A stretch of 64,000 nucleotides of DNA from Rhynchopus sp. YZ270_cl-10 (Eukaryota > Euglenozoa > Diplonemea > Diplonemida > Diplonemidae). Both the position numbers and the translations under genes were made by a program. Numbering within the stretch: the stretch's first letter is position 1; every line of letters starts with the position of its first letter. The stretch is from NCBI GenBank assembly GCA_964035575.1, contig OZ037846.1, positions 1,019,501 through 1,083,500 on the forward strand, written 5' to 3'. The notes under the pieces were generated by a model. That model had not been told where the DNA came from and ran no database searches. It saw only the letters and a program-made list of their open reading frames with translations. Positions 1 to 10,114 of this stretch are shown in pieces.

Positions 1-660
1 TATTTTTTCATATTTTTTTTTCAAGTTAAAGTTGTAAGTACACGTCGTTGGCCTCCAAGGACCCCCACATGTCATCCTGCCACCTCCTGGGGGGTGTAAC
101 CCACCATGTTTGGGGGAAAGTACGTTAAGGGATGCACCCCAAACCCCAATGCAAGAGTGGGGACGCTTGGACACTTTCGGACGCTTACCAATCCTGCTTC
201 CCGCCACAAAAAAAAAAAAAAAAATCCTTCCCTCCCTTTTGTGGCAGGGCGCGCGCTAAATCCACACCCTCACACCCGGTTTTTTTGAGGTTTTTTCGCG
301 GTACAAAAATTTTTTGATTAGGGTAGCACAATTAAAAATATTGTTTAGTGTCCTGCGCGCGAACAGATTTTTGGAAATCCAAAAAAAAAAAATAATTGGG
401 ACACAACTACAAAAAAAATAATTTTTATGGTTGGTAGGTTGAAGTCAGGACGGACGAAGTCTCGGAGGGCCCTAAGGGGGAAGGTAGGTAGGGCACTTCT
501 GTCTGGGAAAAAGTGACCAGAAAAAAAAATGTTGCGGTCCCGTGCTCCCAAATGTGCGAAATAAGCAAGAAATAAGCATTTTTGCGCACACGTGTATAAA
601 AAAAAATCCGCCTCCGGCGGGGTTCGTTTTCGAGGATTTTCAGAGATCTCACGTTATGAA
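1..660. other. Gene-free flank
   Basis: No supportable gene is present. The stretch is broken by A and T homopolymers (for example near 207-223 and 380-392) and has no long open frame on either strand. It ends where the first of two diverged repeat units begins. Confidence 0.6.
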
Positions 661-2471
661 GATTTCCTTAAGAAACCATTGAATCTCATATTTCAGAATA
701 ATAGTACCTCAGAGTGTTTTTGGACACACATATGACCCCACCGTGGAGAGCAATCGGCTCGTGCAATCAAAAGAAGGTGGAGAAAAGGTACAAGAATAAA
801 AAAAGTTAGGTACCGTGCGCCTGCGGCGCTGCCTGTTCCCCACCAGTTTCTACAGGCAAACACTTGCCCCCTTTACCTTACACTGACGGGTTTTGACCAA
901 AACCAAGAACTTGTCCATTTCGGCAAATTGACCCCACCACAGAACGGACGGATTCCGAAAATGCAAATGCCGGTGTTTTCGCGCATTTTCATGTTGCAAG
1001 ACGTCAGGATCAGGGAGAGAAAATCTGGTTGTGGGATTTACATTGGCCCTCTTTACACCTACATGGATTTTGACCAAAACCAAGAATTTGGCCATGTCGG
1101 CAAAGTGACCCCACTACAGTGCGGACGGATTCCGGAAATCCCAATCGCGGTATGTTTTCGGGCTGAAAACCCACTGTTTTTTCAGGGGAAAAAATTGCTT
1201 CCAAATGTCGGAATTTTCCGAATTTTCCTGAAAATGACCCTTGTTTACGAGTATGGGTTCATATTTTGCGAAAATTTAAGTCACTAAAATTTTGTCCATT
1301 TTTCCGTATTCACCCCACCACAAGCCGGGATTGGCTCAGAAATGCAACAAAACGCCCCAGAGTTAGGAAATAGCCTGAAAAGAGGGCAAAATAGGTGAGG
1401 GAAAAATTATTTTTTTTTGACTAGTTATTTTTTTTTTGCGTGCGTGCGAACAGATTTTTGGGGAGCGGTGGGACACTAAACAAGGTTTTTAATTGTGCTA
1501 CCCTTACACGATTTCCTTAAGAAAATCAGAGAATCCCACATTGTACAGTAAGGGCAGTTCAGATAGTTTTTGGACACACATGTGACCCCACCGTGGAGAG
1601 CAATCGGCTCGCGCAATCAAAAGAAAGCAGGGAAAAGGGGAAAGAAAAAAGAAAAAAGTTGGGTACCGTGCGCCTGCGGCGCTACCTGTTCCCTACCCCC
1701 CATGATGTACTTATGTATATTCCACCTGATTTTGACCATGTTTGCCGGTGTTTTCCGGTGTTGGCCGGTGAAGTCACGGTAATGGGTACTGTGTACTGTG
1801 TACTGTGTACTGTGTACTGTGTACTGTGTACTGTGTACTGTGTACTGTGTACTGTGTACTGTGTACTGTGTACTGTGTACTGTGTACTGTGTACTGTGTA
1901 CTGTGTACTGTGTACTGTGTACTGTGTACTGTGTACTGTGTACTGTGTACTGTGTACTGTGTACTGTGTACTGTGTACTGTGTACTGTGTACTGTGTACT
2001 GTGTACTGTGTACTGTGTACTGTGTACTGTGTACTGTGTACTGTGTACTGTGTACTGTGTACTGTGTACTGTGTACTGTGTACTGTGTACTGTGTACTGT
2101 GTACTGTGTACTGTGTACTGTGTACTGTGTACTGTGTACTGTGTACTGTGTACTGTGTACTGTGTACTGTGTACTGTGTACTGTGTACTGTGTACTGTGT
2201 ACTGTGTACTGTGTACTGTGTACTGTGTACTGTGTACTGTGTACTGTGTACTGTGTACTGTGTACTGTGTACTGTGTACTGTGTACTGTGTACTGTGTAC
2301 TGTGTACTGTGTACTGTGTACTGTGTACTGTGTACTGGCTGTCCGAAAGACCTGAAAATGACCCTTGTTTACGAGTACGGGTTCATATTTTGTGAAAATT
2401 TAAGTCACCAAAATTTTGTCCATTTTTCCGTATATCCCCCACCACAGCCCGGGATTTTCTCGGAAATGTAA
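661..2471. repeat. Two diverged ~0.7-1 kb repeat units in tandem
   Basis: Two landmarks occur twice in the same order. The first is a block starting GATTTCCTTAAGAAA and ending near a GTACCGTGCGCCTGCGGCGC motif (661-846 and 1509-1695). The second is a block starting TGAAAATGACCCTTGTTTAC (about 1230-1346 and 2354-2471). The copies differ at many sites by eye. The spacing grows from about 570 to about 845 bp because the second unit contains the 7-bp satellite. No coding potential is seen. Motifs of the form TGACCCCACC-ACAG recur inside both units and elsewhere in the window. Confidence 0.7.
1786..2337. repeat. 7-bp satellite (ACTGTGT)n
   Basis: About 79 uninterrupted copies of the 7-bp unit ACTGTGT, with no visible unit variation. 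Because 7 is not a multiple of 3, all three frames stay open and give a false cysteine/valine/tyrosine-rich protein with a 7-residue period. The perfect uniformity suggests a very recent expansion by replication slippage. A one-base variant (ACAGTGT)n occurs at 41203-41495. Confidence 0.95.
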
Positions 2472-2669
2472 CATGACCCTGATTTTTCTACCCCCCTTCA
2501 CATACTTCCTGTAGGTACATTTTTTTGGACCCGATATCCATTTTTTCGGGAAATTTCCGAAAAGTTAGCGCGCGCCCTGTTTTGTGGGCGTCTCAAGACC
2601 TGGATCGGAAGCTTCGCCACCGCTTGTGACGCCGGAGCAACTGCGTGGACGACGAAGAGCGGGTCGGCA

Positions 2670-3449
2670 GTGAGGGCTTACGCCATTGCGGAAGAAGGCA
2701 GATGGCCGGCGGGCATGACTCTGCAGCGTGAAGTCGGCAGCCGTTTTGCGTACATTAGTACGAATGCTGCCCGTATCTTGCACCACACTGGCAGGTACAA
2801 GGACTTGGTGGCTAAGGGACATCTCACCATTGAGAATGATGCCCTGGAGCACCTCCTCGAAGACAGGGAAACCCGCCTTGTGCTTGCGGTGCTCACACTT
2901 GTGAATGCCTTTTTTCTGAAGGCATTGCAGTACCTGAAGAAGGACGGAGTTAAAAACTCCAAGTACGCCGAAGAAGTTGGGTACCCTGCCATTACAGAGC
3001 TCATCTCTGTATTGAAAAAGGGGGTGTTTCCTGAGTGGGTGTCTGAGGAGCTGGTCGGCGTTACCCAGGCCAAAACAATAGCCACAACAAAGGGTAACGT
3101 CGTGAAGTTCAAGAAGCTCCTGAAGGAAACTGCGGGAGTGATGGAGGAAATGTGGACCCGCTACCTCTCTTCTTGGCCACAGCCTTCGAACGCCACAGAA
3201 GCCCAGAGAAACGCTACCGCATGCACCAACGACTATGTCGAGGGGTTTAACGGCTACCTTGCTTGGGTCTCTGGCAGGCTCATGAATCAGACGAACCCAT
3301 GCACTGTTCTCGGCCTGGCCATGTGGGGATACAACTCCAAATCATTGGCCCACATCCCATTAAAAATGAAAGACATAGTTGCTGCACAGAAGGAGCCTGT
3401 GGAGTCAATCCGAGAAGTGTACAAGAGGATACACGGCAGTGGACACTAA
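2670..3449 (+). CDS. Unrecognised open frame, possibly a transposase C-terminal remnant
   Basis: The frame encodes about 259 residues and ends in TAA. It remains open upstream of 2670 without an ATG; the first in-frame ATG is at 2715. It is therefore probably a 5'-truncated gene, an exon, or a remnant. The protein is soluble and mixed in character. A stretch near residues 185-225, including NDYVEGFNGYL and a following hydrophobic WGYNS region, loosely recalls the NxxESFNxxL element near the end of some DDE transposases such as the MULE or ISL3 type. No catalytic triad can be assigned, so I do not name a family. Base composition is like that of the coding genes here. It lies 0.6 kb upstream of the cyclase array on the same strand. 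Confidence 0.45.
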   Translation: MRAYAIAEEGRWPAGMTLQREVGSRFAYISTNAARILHHTGRYKDLVAKGHLTIENDALEHLLEDRETRLVLAVLTLVNAFFLKALQYLKKDGVKNSKYAEEVGYPAITELISVLKKGVFPEWVSEELVGVTQAKTIATTKGNVVKFKKLLKETAGVMEEMWTRYLSSWPQPSNATEAQRNATACTNDYVEGFNGYLAWVSGRLMNQTNPCTVLGLAMWGYNSKSLAHIPLKMKDIVAAQKEPVESIREVYKRIHGSGH

Positions 3450-4030
3450 GGTGGCGGAGGAAAACAGACTCGCTAAGAAGTTTAAAAATCCCACGAGCTT
3501 CGTGAACAGTATGAGAAATTGGGGCTCCCTGCTACTCAGCCACTACTGAAGAAGGACGTTGCCAAGGCTATTGCCACGGAGACGTACACCCCGCCATCGG
3601 ACAAGCAGACACTGAGAGTGCACAGACCAAGGGGAAAGGGGAAGAGGGGGAGGGGCACATAACATATCTAGCCAGTTTTGTGCATAAGAGGGGAGACGGG
3701 GGGGATCAGAAAATTTGTAAAAAGTACCCTCCCAACCCTCACCCATTTTACCTCATATTTCACCATATTTCACCATATTTCACCATTTTTTTTGCATTTT
3801 TCATGGTTCTGGTGCCAATTTTTGCCCGACAGGGGGTCCCAGGGTGTTTTTGAGGTGGATTTTGGCATTTTTCCCTGGTCAAAAGTAGTTTTTCCCGTTT
3901 TTTGTGGTTTGGCTTCACCCTTCCTTAAGGCCATTACGCCCCCTACCCCCCCTCCCCCACCTCACCCAATAACCCGCCTTCTCAGGAATAGCCTTGCACT
4001 GCGAAGCTACACGCCATAGAACGTAGCACA
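3450..4030. other. Spacer before the cyclase array
   Basis: No gene is seen. It contains a short tandem run of CATATTTCAC units (about 3751-3787), pyrimidine-rich stretches and the end of the preceding frame's composition. The conserved upstream blocks found before other family members are absent here, so the first array gene has a different 5' flank. Confidence 0.5.
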
Positions 4031-5743
4031 ATGCGCTGTCTGGAGGCTGCGTTGTCGCAGGCTGGTGCACATTGCCCTCGGGAGCGGGAGAAACGCAAGC
4101 TGTTCTTTCTGATGAACGTAGCGTCATGCGTGCTACATGCCGTGAGCGCCCTGCTGGTGTGGACGGACATGAAAGGACGGTACATCTACTTCGCGGCGTG
4201 CGTCATGAACAGTGTTGCATCGCTCGCCGCCATTGCGTTGGTGCTGTGCAAATACAACGTGACGACACCAGTCGTTGTCTGTCTGGCGCAGGTCTACTTC
4301 ATTTCGACCATCTTCATCGATGTCTCTGCGCGCACTCAAGAGATAACCGCGTGGCCTCTGCTTGTGGTTATCATCGATTTCCTCCTAGTGATGCAGGTGC
4401 CCACACACCACAGCATGTGGTTGGTGTGTGTCGCAGTAGTGTACTTAGTCGTGATGTGCAATGAGGAAAACTTCAGGTTTGGCATCCTCGACATACCAGG
4501 TCTCATGCCGCAGGAGGAGAGGGCTGCGTTCATGGCAGAGAGGGTCGCGTGCACAGAGCTGCCATGTCCCAAGAAGAAAGTAGACTTTCACATAGCTGCC
4601 GTGGTGGTGTTCGTAACAGACTTCATCGTTACGCGAGGCTTTGCGCGGGGTATTGTGAAGGAGCAGGAGTCAATGGAGCGGACGATCAACACCGTGCAGG
4701 AGATTGCGTCGTTGCTGGCTGGCTACGACGTGGAGCAGGTGGCGGAGCTGTTGAAGAAGCATGGGGGTGACCTGCCTGAGGGGATGACAGTTGCACTTCG
4801 GAGACTGGAGGAGAACCTGAGGATGTACAAGGCGTACCTCCCGAAGACGTGTCTGCCGTTTGCGTGCGAGAGGGCCGATCCTAACAGTGCTGAGGGAAGT
4901 GTTGAAAGCGTGGACACGGAAGTGTCGATGCCGAGTTTTTCATCGAGTTGTCGCCTGCAACAGCTGGGCCTGGCTTCATTGGGCCTCTTGTCTGCGAAGG
5001 TAACGCTGCTGACAGTGAACGTGAAGGACACACTGATCCGCTTGGTGGAAGACAGTGCATGTTTCTCGGACCTGTTCACAACTCTTCTTCTGAAGACGTT
5101 GCAGGGAACAGAGACAAGACGTGGGATGGTGGACGTGTTCATTGGTGACAGGATCCACTGCTCGTTCAACGCGTCAAAGCAGTGTGCGTCGCACGCAACC
5201 TCAGCACTGCACACAGCCACCCTGCTCATCAGAGGTGGTGTCACATCGTACGCGAATGTGGGTGTTGCGACTGGGAAGGTGCTGCGTGGTGACATGGGTT
5301 GTGAGGTGATGCGTCGGTTCAGCATGGTGGGGGAGCTTGTGCGTGATGTGAACGGGCTGGAACGTGCGGGGCGCATGCTGGGGTGTGATGTGGTGTGCAA
5401 CAGGATGTGCTTCAGCGATGCTGAGTGCGAACACCAGCTGCGTCTGCTTCCGTGCAAGGTGGAGGTTGCCTCTGGCTGTGAGGCACAGGTTGTGGCGGAA
5501 CTGATTGCGAAACAAGAGAACACAGCGGAAACAGCAGACGAATGGATGTACATGATTGGCGGGAAGAAGGAGTGGGAGGAGTACAACAATGCCGTGCGTG
5601 GGTATCTGCGTGGTGAGCAGTCTGACCTTGACGTTGCTATGGCATGGTCAGCTGCGGGAGGGGTTGGCACACCAGCACACGCAGTTCCTTCCGGGACGTG
5701 CCGTGTTGTGTGTTCCTATCTTGCAAAGCCATCTGGAAAATAA
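4031..5743 (+). CDS. Membrane cyclase-family protein, short (degenerate) form 1
   Basis: 570 residues. It has about six hydrophobic helices (roughly residues 25-215), a Cys-x4-Cys loop before the sixth, then a helix containing QESMERTINTVQEIASLL that resembles the signalling helix of class III cyclases. A single cyclase-homology domain follows (about 315-510). The first metal Asp is Asn in TVNVKD, the second (IGDRIHC) is kept, and the transition-state Asn and Arg are Arg and Gly in GELVRDVNG. It should therefore not cyclise nucleotides alone; a regulatory or receptor role is inferred. Its N-terminus is the most divergent of the family: the shared SLDGTLDK motif is replaced. The ATG chosen aligns with the conserved start of the family and follows ACACA-like sequence. 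It is the first gene of the array. Confidence 0.88.
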   Translation: MRCLEAALSQAGAHCPREREKRKLFFLMNVASCVLHAVSALLVWTDMKGRYIYFAACVMNSVASLAAIALVLCKYNVTTPVVVCLAQVYFISTIFIDVSARTQEITAWPLLVVIIDFLLVMQVPTHHSMWLVCVAVVYLVVMCNEENFRFGILDIPGLMPQEERAAFMAERVACTELPCPKKKVDFHIAAVVVFVTDFIVTRGFARGIVKEQESMERTINTVQEIASLLAGYDVEQVAELLKKHGGDLPEGMTVALRRLEENLRMYKAYLPKTCLPFACERADPNSAEGSVESVDTEVSMPSFSSSCRLQQLGLASLGLLSAKVTLLTVNVKDTLIRLVEDSACFSDLFTTLLLKTLQGTETRRGMVDVFIGDRIHCSFNASKQCASHATSALHTATLLIRGGVTSYANVGVATGKVLRGDMGCEVMRRFSMVGELVRDVNGLERAGRMLGCDVVCNRMCFSDAECEHQLRLLPCKVEVASGCEAQVVAELIAKQENTAETADEWMYMIGGKKEWEEYNNAVRGYLRGEQSDLDVAMAWSAAGGVGTPAHAVPSGTCRVVCSYLAKPSGK

Positions 5744-5967
5744 CCCACACCCCCACCTTCAGTAGGGCTGTGGGTGTTTGTTCTCCACTCTCTCTTGCAC
5801 ACTCTCCCACTGTGGTTCAGGTTCTCGTGTTAACAATGTGAAGGTCAAGTACCCCCCTCTCCCGCCTGTACTCTGTTTGTGTTTGCCAAGAATACGTCAA
5901 ATTGAAATCAACTTTTGTTGACTTGCAAGGGCTTAGTAGCGTCTGCGTGGTGTCATTATGACGGAAG

Positions 5968-6111
5968 CTGGTGGGGAAGGACACACTGGGCCGCTTGGTG
6001 GAAGACAGTGCATGTTTCTCGGAACTGTTCACAACTCTTCTTCTGAAGACGTTGCAGGGAACAGAGACAAGACGTGGGATGGTGGACGTGTTCATCGGGG
6101 ACAGGATCCAG
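5968..6111 (+). pseudogene. Orphan fragment of the cyclase-family C-terminal domain
   Basis: About 144 bp that match the family's degenerate cyclase domain, from the KDTL segment to IGDRI, stand alone in the spacer between the first and second genes. Neither the upstream membrane part nor the downstream domain is present. The match is nearly exact to the intact copies, with a few substitutions, so the fragment is young or was recently overwritten by gene conversion. It is probably the scar of an unequal crossover or of a template switch. No function is expected. Confidence 0.85.
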
Positions 6112-6278
6112 CTCATGACACGATGACACAAAAAAAGCAACCCCCCTAACTTTTTTTTTACCCCACCTGTGTTTTCTCGAAACGAAACACCCATTTGTTC
6201 CCAGGAATTTCATTTTTTTGTGGGGATTTGTTTGGATGCCCTGAGCAGCTGGCTGTACACATGCAAAGAGAGAACGCA

Positions 6279-8369
6279 ATGCGCTGGCTGGATGCTGTGC
6301 TGTCCTTGGACGGGACACTTGACATGAGAGCCAAGCAGAAGCGGACGTTGTTCTTGCTCATTAACATTGCTGCGTTGCTTCCGGCCGTTAGTGCGATTGA
6401 GCTGTGGTCTGCTCCACGTGGACGCTACGTATATGCTATGTCTTGCGTCGCCACGTCTGCAGCGACGGTCGTAGCTATCGTAATCGTATTGTGCAAGGTG
6501 AAGCTCACCACGTGCATGATGCTCTTCTTTGCCCATATCTACTATGTTTCTATACTTCTTATCGACGTTACAGCCCGTGCTGCAGGGAACACTGCGTGGC
6601 CCGTCCTCGTGCTCGTCATTGACTTCCTGTTGGTGATGGAAGTGCCCACACGCCACAGCATGAGGATGGTGTGCATCTCAGTGATGTACTTCGTTGTCAT
6701 GGGTCTCGAAGAATTCTTCAGGTTTGGCCTGCTTGATTTGCCCGGTATCATGCCGCAGAAAGAGAGAATGCACTACATGGAACTGACGCACGAGTGCACA
6801 GATCTGCCCTGCCCAATTGACACACTAAACTACCAGAGTATAGCTGTGATGGTGTTCGTGGTGGACTTCATCGCAACGCGAGGCTTCGCTCGTGGTCTCC
6901 TGAAGGAGCAGGAGTCAATGGAGCGGACAATCAACACCGTGCAGGAGATTGCGTCGTTGCTGGCTGGCTACGACGTGGAGCAGGTGGCGGAGCTGTTGAA
7001 GGCGCATGAGGGTGACCTGCCTGAGGGGATGACAGAGGCACTGCGTAACTTGGAGGAGAACCTGCGGAAGTACCGTCCCTACCTCCCTGCTGCGCTGTTT
7101 GAGGCTGAGGTGGATGAGGGCGGTGTGCAGCAGCCGACTGTGGCACCGCCTGGGCTTGTCAGCGAGATAGCAACAATTGTGTTCACAGACATCCGTGCTT
7201 CAACACAGATCTGGGAGATTGCACCTGAGGGGATGCGTGCTGGACTGCAGATCCACAACGCTGTGGTGCGTGAGGTGATGCGGATGTGTGGTGGGTACGA
7301 GGTGAAGACCATTGGCGACGCATTCATGATTGCCTTTGCATCCACTTGCGACGGTGTGGCGTTTGGGTTGCGTGTGCAGGAGCGTCTGTTTGAAGCAGAC
7401 TGGCCTGTGTCTCTGCTTGAGGATGCACCAATCTGCTCTCGGCAGGGGTCGCTGTGGGGTGGTCTGACTGTGCGCATTGGTGTGAACACTGGCCCTGTGA
7501 CTGTGGAGTTGAACACACTGACGGGACGGACAGACTATCTTGGACACACAGTGAACGTTGCATCACGCCTTGAGAGCACATGCACACCTGGTGCTGTGGC
7601 TGTGCCCTCTGACCTGTGGACGTCTGTCTCTGGGTTATGCAGTGCTGTTGTTGGTGCACAAGAGGCAGTTCACTTGAAGGGTGTGGCAGACAGCACGTTG
7701 GTGTGCTGTGTGTGGCCTGTCTCGCTTGGGGGACGAAGGAAGACACCACTTCGCGAGTCTCCTGTAGCTGACAACGTTGAGAGTGTGAGTGTGAGCAGCA
7801 AGTGCTCATCCCTCGCCTCGAACTATTCGTTGATGTCGTTGCTCAACACAGCCCCACGGCAGGCCTCCGGCACTGTGGGAGTTGCACAGCTTGCAGTGGG
7901 TGACGTGGTGCACAACACAGCTTTCCACTACATGAGCTCAAGACTCACAACACTGACGATCACACTGGAGCAGAGTGGAGGGAGTCTGGTGACGCTGTTT
8001 GGGAACTGTGTGTGTGTTGGGTGGAACGTGTCGCGTTCTGCACCTGCACACATGGAGAACGCGATACGGTTTGTGCAGCGCATGTCTGTGAAGTCTGCAC
8101 TGAACGGGGCTGGTCTTGCAAGCGGTCCTGTGCAGCACGGGGATGTTGGTGCACGGAGCCAGCGCTTTGTGACTGTGATGGGGGATGTTGTGCGTCGGAG
8201 TTGGGCGCTGTGCGAGGAGGCTGTGCGTGACGGGGTTGTGTGTCTGTACGAGCCTCCTGAAGGGACAACACTGCCGTCTGCACTTGAAGACGTTCTTGTC
8301 CGGCACAAGGGTTGTTACCGTGTCCTTGAGGCACAGGACAACAGAGACCAAGTTGTGAATGTGCTTTAG
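6279..8369 (+). CDS. Membrane adenylate cyclase, long (catalytic) form 1
   Basis: 696 residues from the conserved start MRWLDAVLSLDG; an in-frame ATG at 6195 exists but lies outside the family alignment. Six membrane helices and the signalling helix are followed by ALRNLEENLRKYRPYLP, a linker typical of protist class III cyclases. A full cyclase domain follows (about 295-460): FTDIR and TIGD supply both metal Asp residues, VKTIGD the purine-contacting Lys, TDYLG the adenine-specifying Asp, and VNVASR the transition-state Asn and Arg. It is therefore predicted to convert ATP to cAMP on the cytosolic side. A second, degenerate cyclase-like domain (about 525-660) resembles the only domain of the short forms. 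The arrangement recalls the C1-C2 pseudoheterodimer of animal membrane cyclases. The start ATG follows AGAACGCA. Confidence 0.92.
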   Translation: MRWLDAVLSLDGTLDMRAKQKRTLFLLINIAALLPAVSAIELWSAPRGRYVYAMSCVATSAATVVAIVIVLCKVKLTTCMMLFFAHIYYVSILLIDVTARAAGNTAWPVLVLVIDFLLVMEVPTRHSMRMVCISVMYFVVMGLEEFFRFGLLDLPGIMPQKERMHYMELTHECTDLPCPIDTLNYQSIAVMVFVVDFIATRGFARGLLKEQESMERTINTVQEIASLLAGYDVEQVAELLKAHEGDLPEGMTEALRNLEENLRKYRPYLPAALFEAEVDEGGVQQPTVAPPGLVSEIATIVFTDIRASTQIWEIAPEGMRAGLQIHNAVVREVMRMCGGYEVKTIGDAFMIAFASTCDGVAFGLRVQERLFEADWPVSLLEDAPICSRQGSLWGGLTVRIGVNTGPVTVELNTLTGRTDYLGHTVNVASRLESTCTPGAVAVPSDLWTSVSGLCSAVVGAQEAVHLKGVADSTLVCCVWPVSLGGRRKTPLRESPVADNVESVSVSSKCSSLASNYSLMSLLNTAPRQASGTVGVAQLAVGDVVHNTAFHYMSSRLTTLTITLEQSGGSLVTLFGNCVCVGWNVSRSAPAHMENAIRFVQRMSVKSALNGAGLASGPVQHGDVGARSQRFVTVMGDVVRRSWALCEEAVRDGVVCLYEPPEGTTLPSALEDVLVRHKGCYRVLEAQDNRDQVVNVL

Positions 8370-8645
8370 TCTTTTTTGAAAACTTGGTTGTATCAGTGTA
8401 GACACCCGAGGATGAACTCCACTAGAGGCTTTTTTATTTGCACTGTTTGGACGTGGCTGGACCGGACCTGGCGCTAAGTGTGAAGTATTATTTCACAAAT
8501 TCTATAAGAAATTTTTATAAGAAAATTTTCTCTGTTCAAAAGTAGTAGCGGGAAATTTACCAAAACTAAAAATTAGTCCATTTCTCCGAAGTGACCCCAC
8601 CATGTCCCGCAATTGGCTCGGAAAGTCCAAATAAAGGGGGAAAAA

Positions 8646-8677
<32 letters not shown>

Positions 8678-8924
8678 CGAAAGTCCAAAAAAAAAAAGTC
8701 CCGTACCGTTGGTACTTCACACGAGTCTCTGGCCTCGTGAACAAAGTGACCCCGTCACAGCCAGAACGCGACTCAATTGGTCAAGCGCCGAAGGAAAAGG
8801 AAGCATGCAGCATGGCGAAAGAAAAAAAGTAGCGTACCGTGCGCCTGCGGCGCAAACTTGCAACCCACCCTTCCCATGACAGAGTTTGGCAGTAAAAATG
8901 AGAAATTTTAAGCGCAAATTTTAG

Positions 8925-9140
8925 AAATGTTGCGTACCGTGGCTTCGCCAGGAACCTGGGTGCCATGACCGCCGTTTCTTTGTAAATGTACTGAAGTTAC
9001 TGATATTTCGTGTGCCCCGTCTGCCTGGTGTAAAGATCAGTGAAGTGCCGAACTCCGCAGTTGGACAACCACGGAATTCTTACATTCCGCCGGAGACCCC
9101 CAACTTGAGCTGGACTGGCGCGCGAAGCGCGCCCGAGCTC
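8925..9140 (+). repeat. Dispersed ~215-bp repeat, also inside a hAT-type MITE
   Basis: This stretch is the approximate reverse complement of about 35930-36146 and of its duplicate at 59120-59336. Shared landmarks are TTGCGTACCGTGGCTTCGCC at one end and a GCGCGCGAAGCGCGC hairpin at the other, with CCAACTTGAGCT between. The other copies lie inside an element with clear hAT-type ends, so this one is probably a decayed relative or internal fragment whose ends have been lost. It is not coding. Confidence 0.7.
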
Positions 9141-9763
9141 GACTGGAAAAAAAAAGGGTCAAAAAAAGTTTTTTTATATGACCGGCCAGCCGGCCTTAGC
9201 GTCAGCACTCCCCCCCTTTTTTCGACCATCGCCCCACGAAATCCCAAAATCCCGAAAGTTAGCAATATCCCTGATCAGTCTCGGATGTTGCCCCTCGAAT
9301 TCGAACATTCGCAGGAGCAAGAGCCTCTCACCCCTAGTTCCGGCAGGGAGGCGCGCGCGCGAAGCGCGCGCGAAAAAATAAAATTTTCTTATGCATTATT
9401 TCAAAATCGAAAAAAGCCATTATTTCGCCCCACGTCCGGGCTGGACACGTTTCTGTCTTTTACTCCACAACATTTTTTTTTTGAACGCAAACTTGGTCAG
9501 AGTTTGTAAAACAGACTTTACGTGGACTGGCACCTACTTTTTGTCGTTCCCACATCGTTCTTTACAGGGCGACCGTTAGTGGCTTCAATATTCTTTTGGG
9601 TTCCCTTTCCGAGGGGTTAGCCCTTAATTCAGCTCCATTTTTTGTATTTCTATTTCCCAATATTTTTCAAAAATGAAAACTTATCCCACACGACCTCCTT
9701 TTCCTGCAAGCTTCAACAAGGTTATGATCGATTGGGCCCTTTTTTCTTTCTCCAAATCTGGAT

Positions 9764-10114
9764 ATGAAGCAGCCATTGGAGACGCATGAGGGGAACCTGC
9801 CTAGGGGGATGAAATACATTTCACGACAACACCTATCTTATGACAAAGAGTTCACTTGGCGGTTACCATTTCTGTTGTCTTTTAGTTCTGTCATTCTCTG
9901 CTCTTTTCTCGACACACCCCATGGTAGGGTGTTCTCAAGGAGCATGGGCTACGTTTGCACCATCCATATGTGCACAACATCAATCTTGTTTGGTATTGTC
10001 TCAATCGATTCAATGATGTCATCATGGATAAGGGTCCTGTCTCTTTGTACTTCTGGCATCAATGTCGGAGCAGTAGTGTTCTGTGTTATTCGTCGTGCGT
10101 GTCATGAAGTTTAG
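9764..10114 (+). pseudogene. Possible decayed cyclase-family relic
   Basis: A 116-codon frame begins with a stretch (GACGCATGAGGGGAACCTGC) close to the family's conserved AHEGDLPEGM coding sequence. It continues with hydrophobic segments and a DTPHGR motif that weakly recalls the family's first membrane loop. The order of parts does not match an intact gene: the linker motif precedes the membrane-like part. If real, it is a scrambled, ancient remnant. Chance similarity is a serious alternative for everything after the first 50 bases. Confidence 0.35.

Noticed and set aside
1593-2471. Open frames through the 7-bp satellite (up to 292 codons)
   Set aside because: They exist only because a heptamer leaves all frames open; there is no start context or conserved domain outside the repeat.
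4723-5670. Long antisense frames opposite the cyclase C-terminal halves
   Set aside because: They recur opposite every paralogue and follow from the codon bias of the + strand genes; the proteins are Ser/Pro/Arg/His-rich shadows without domains.
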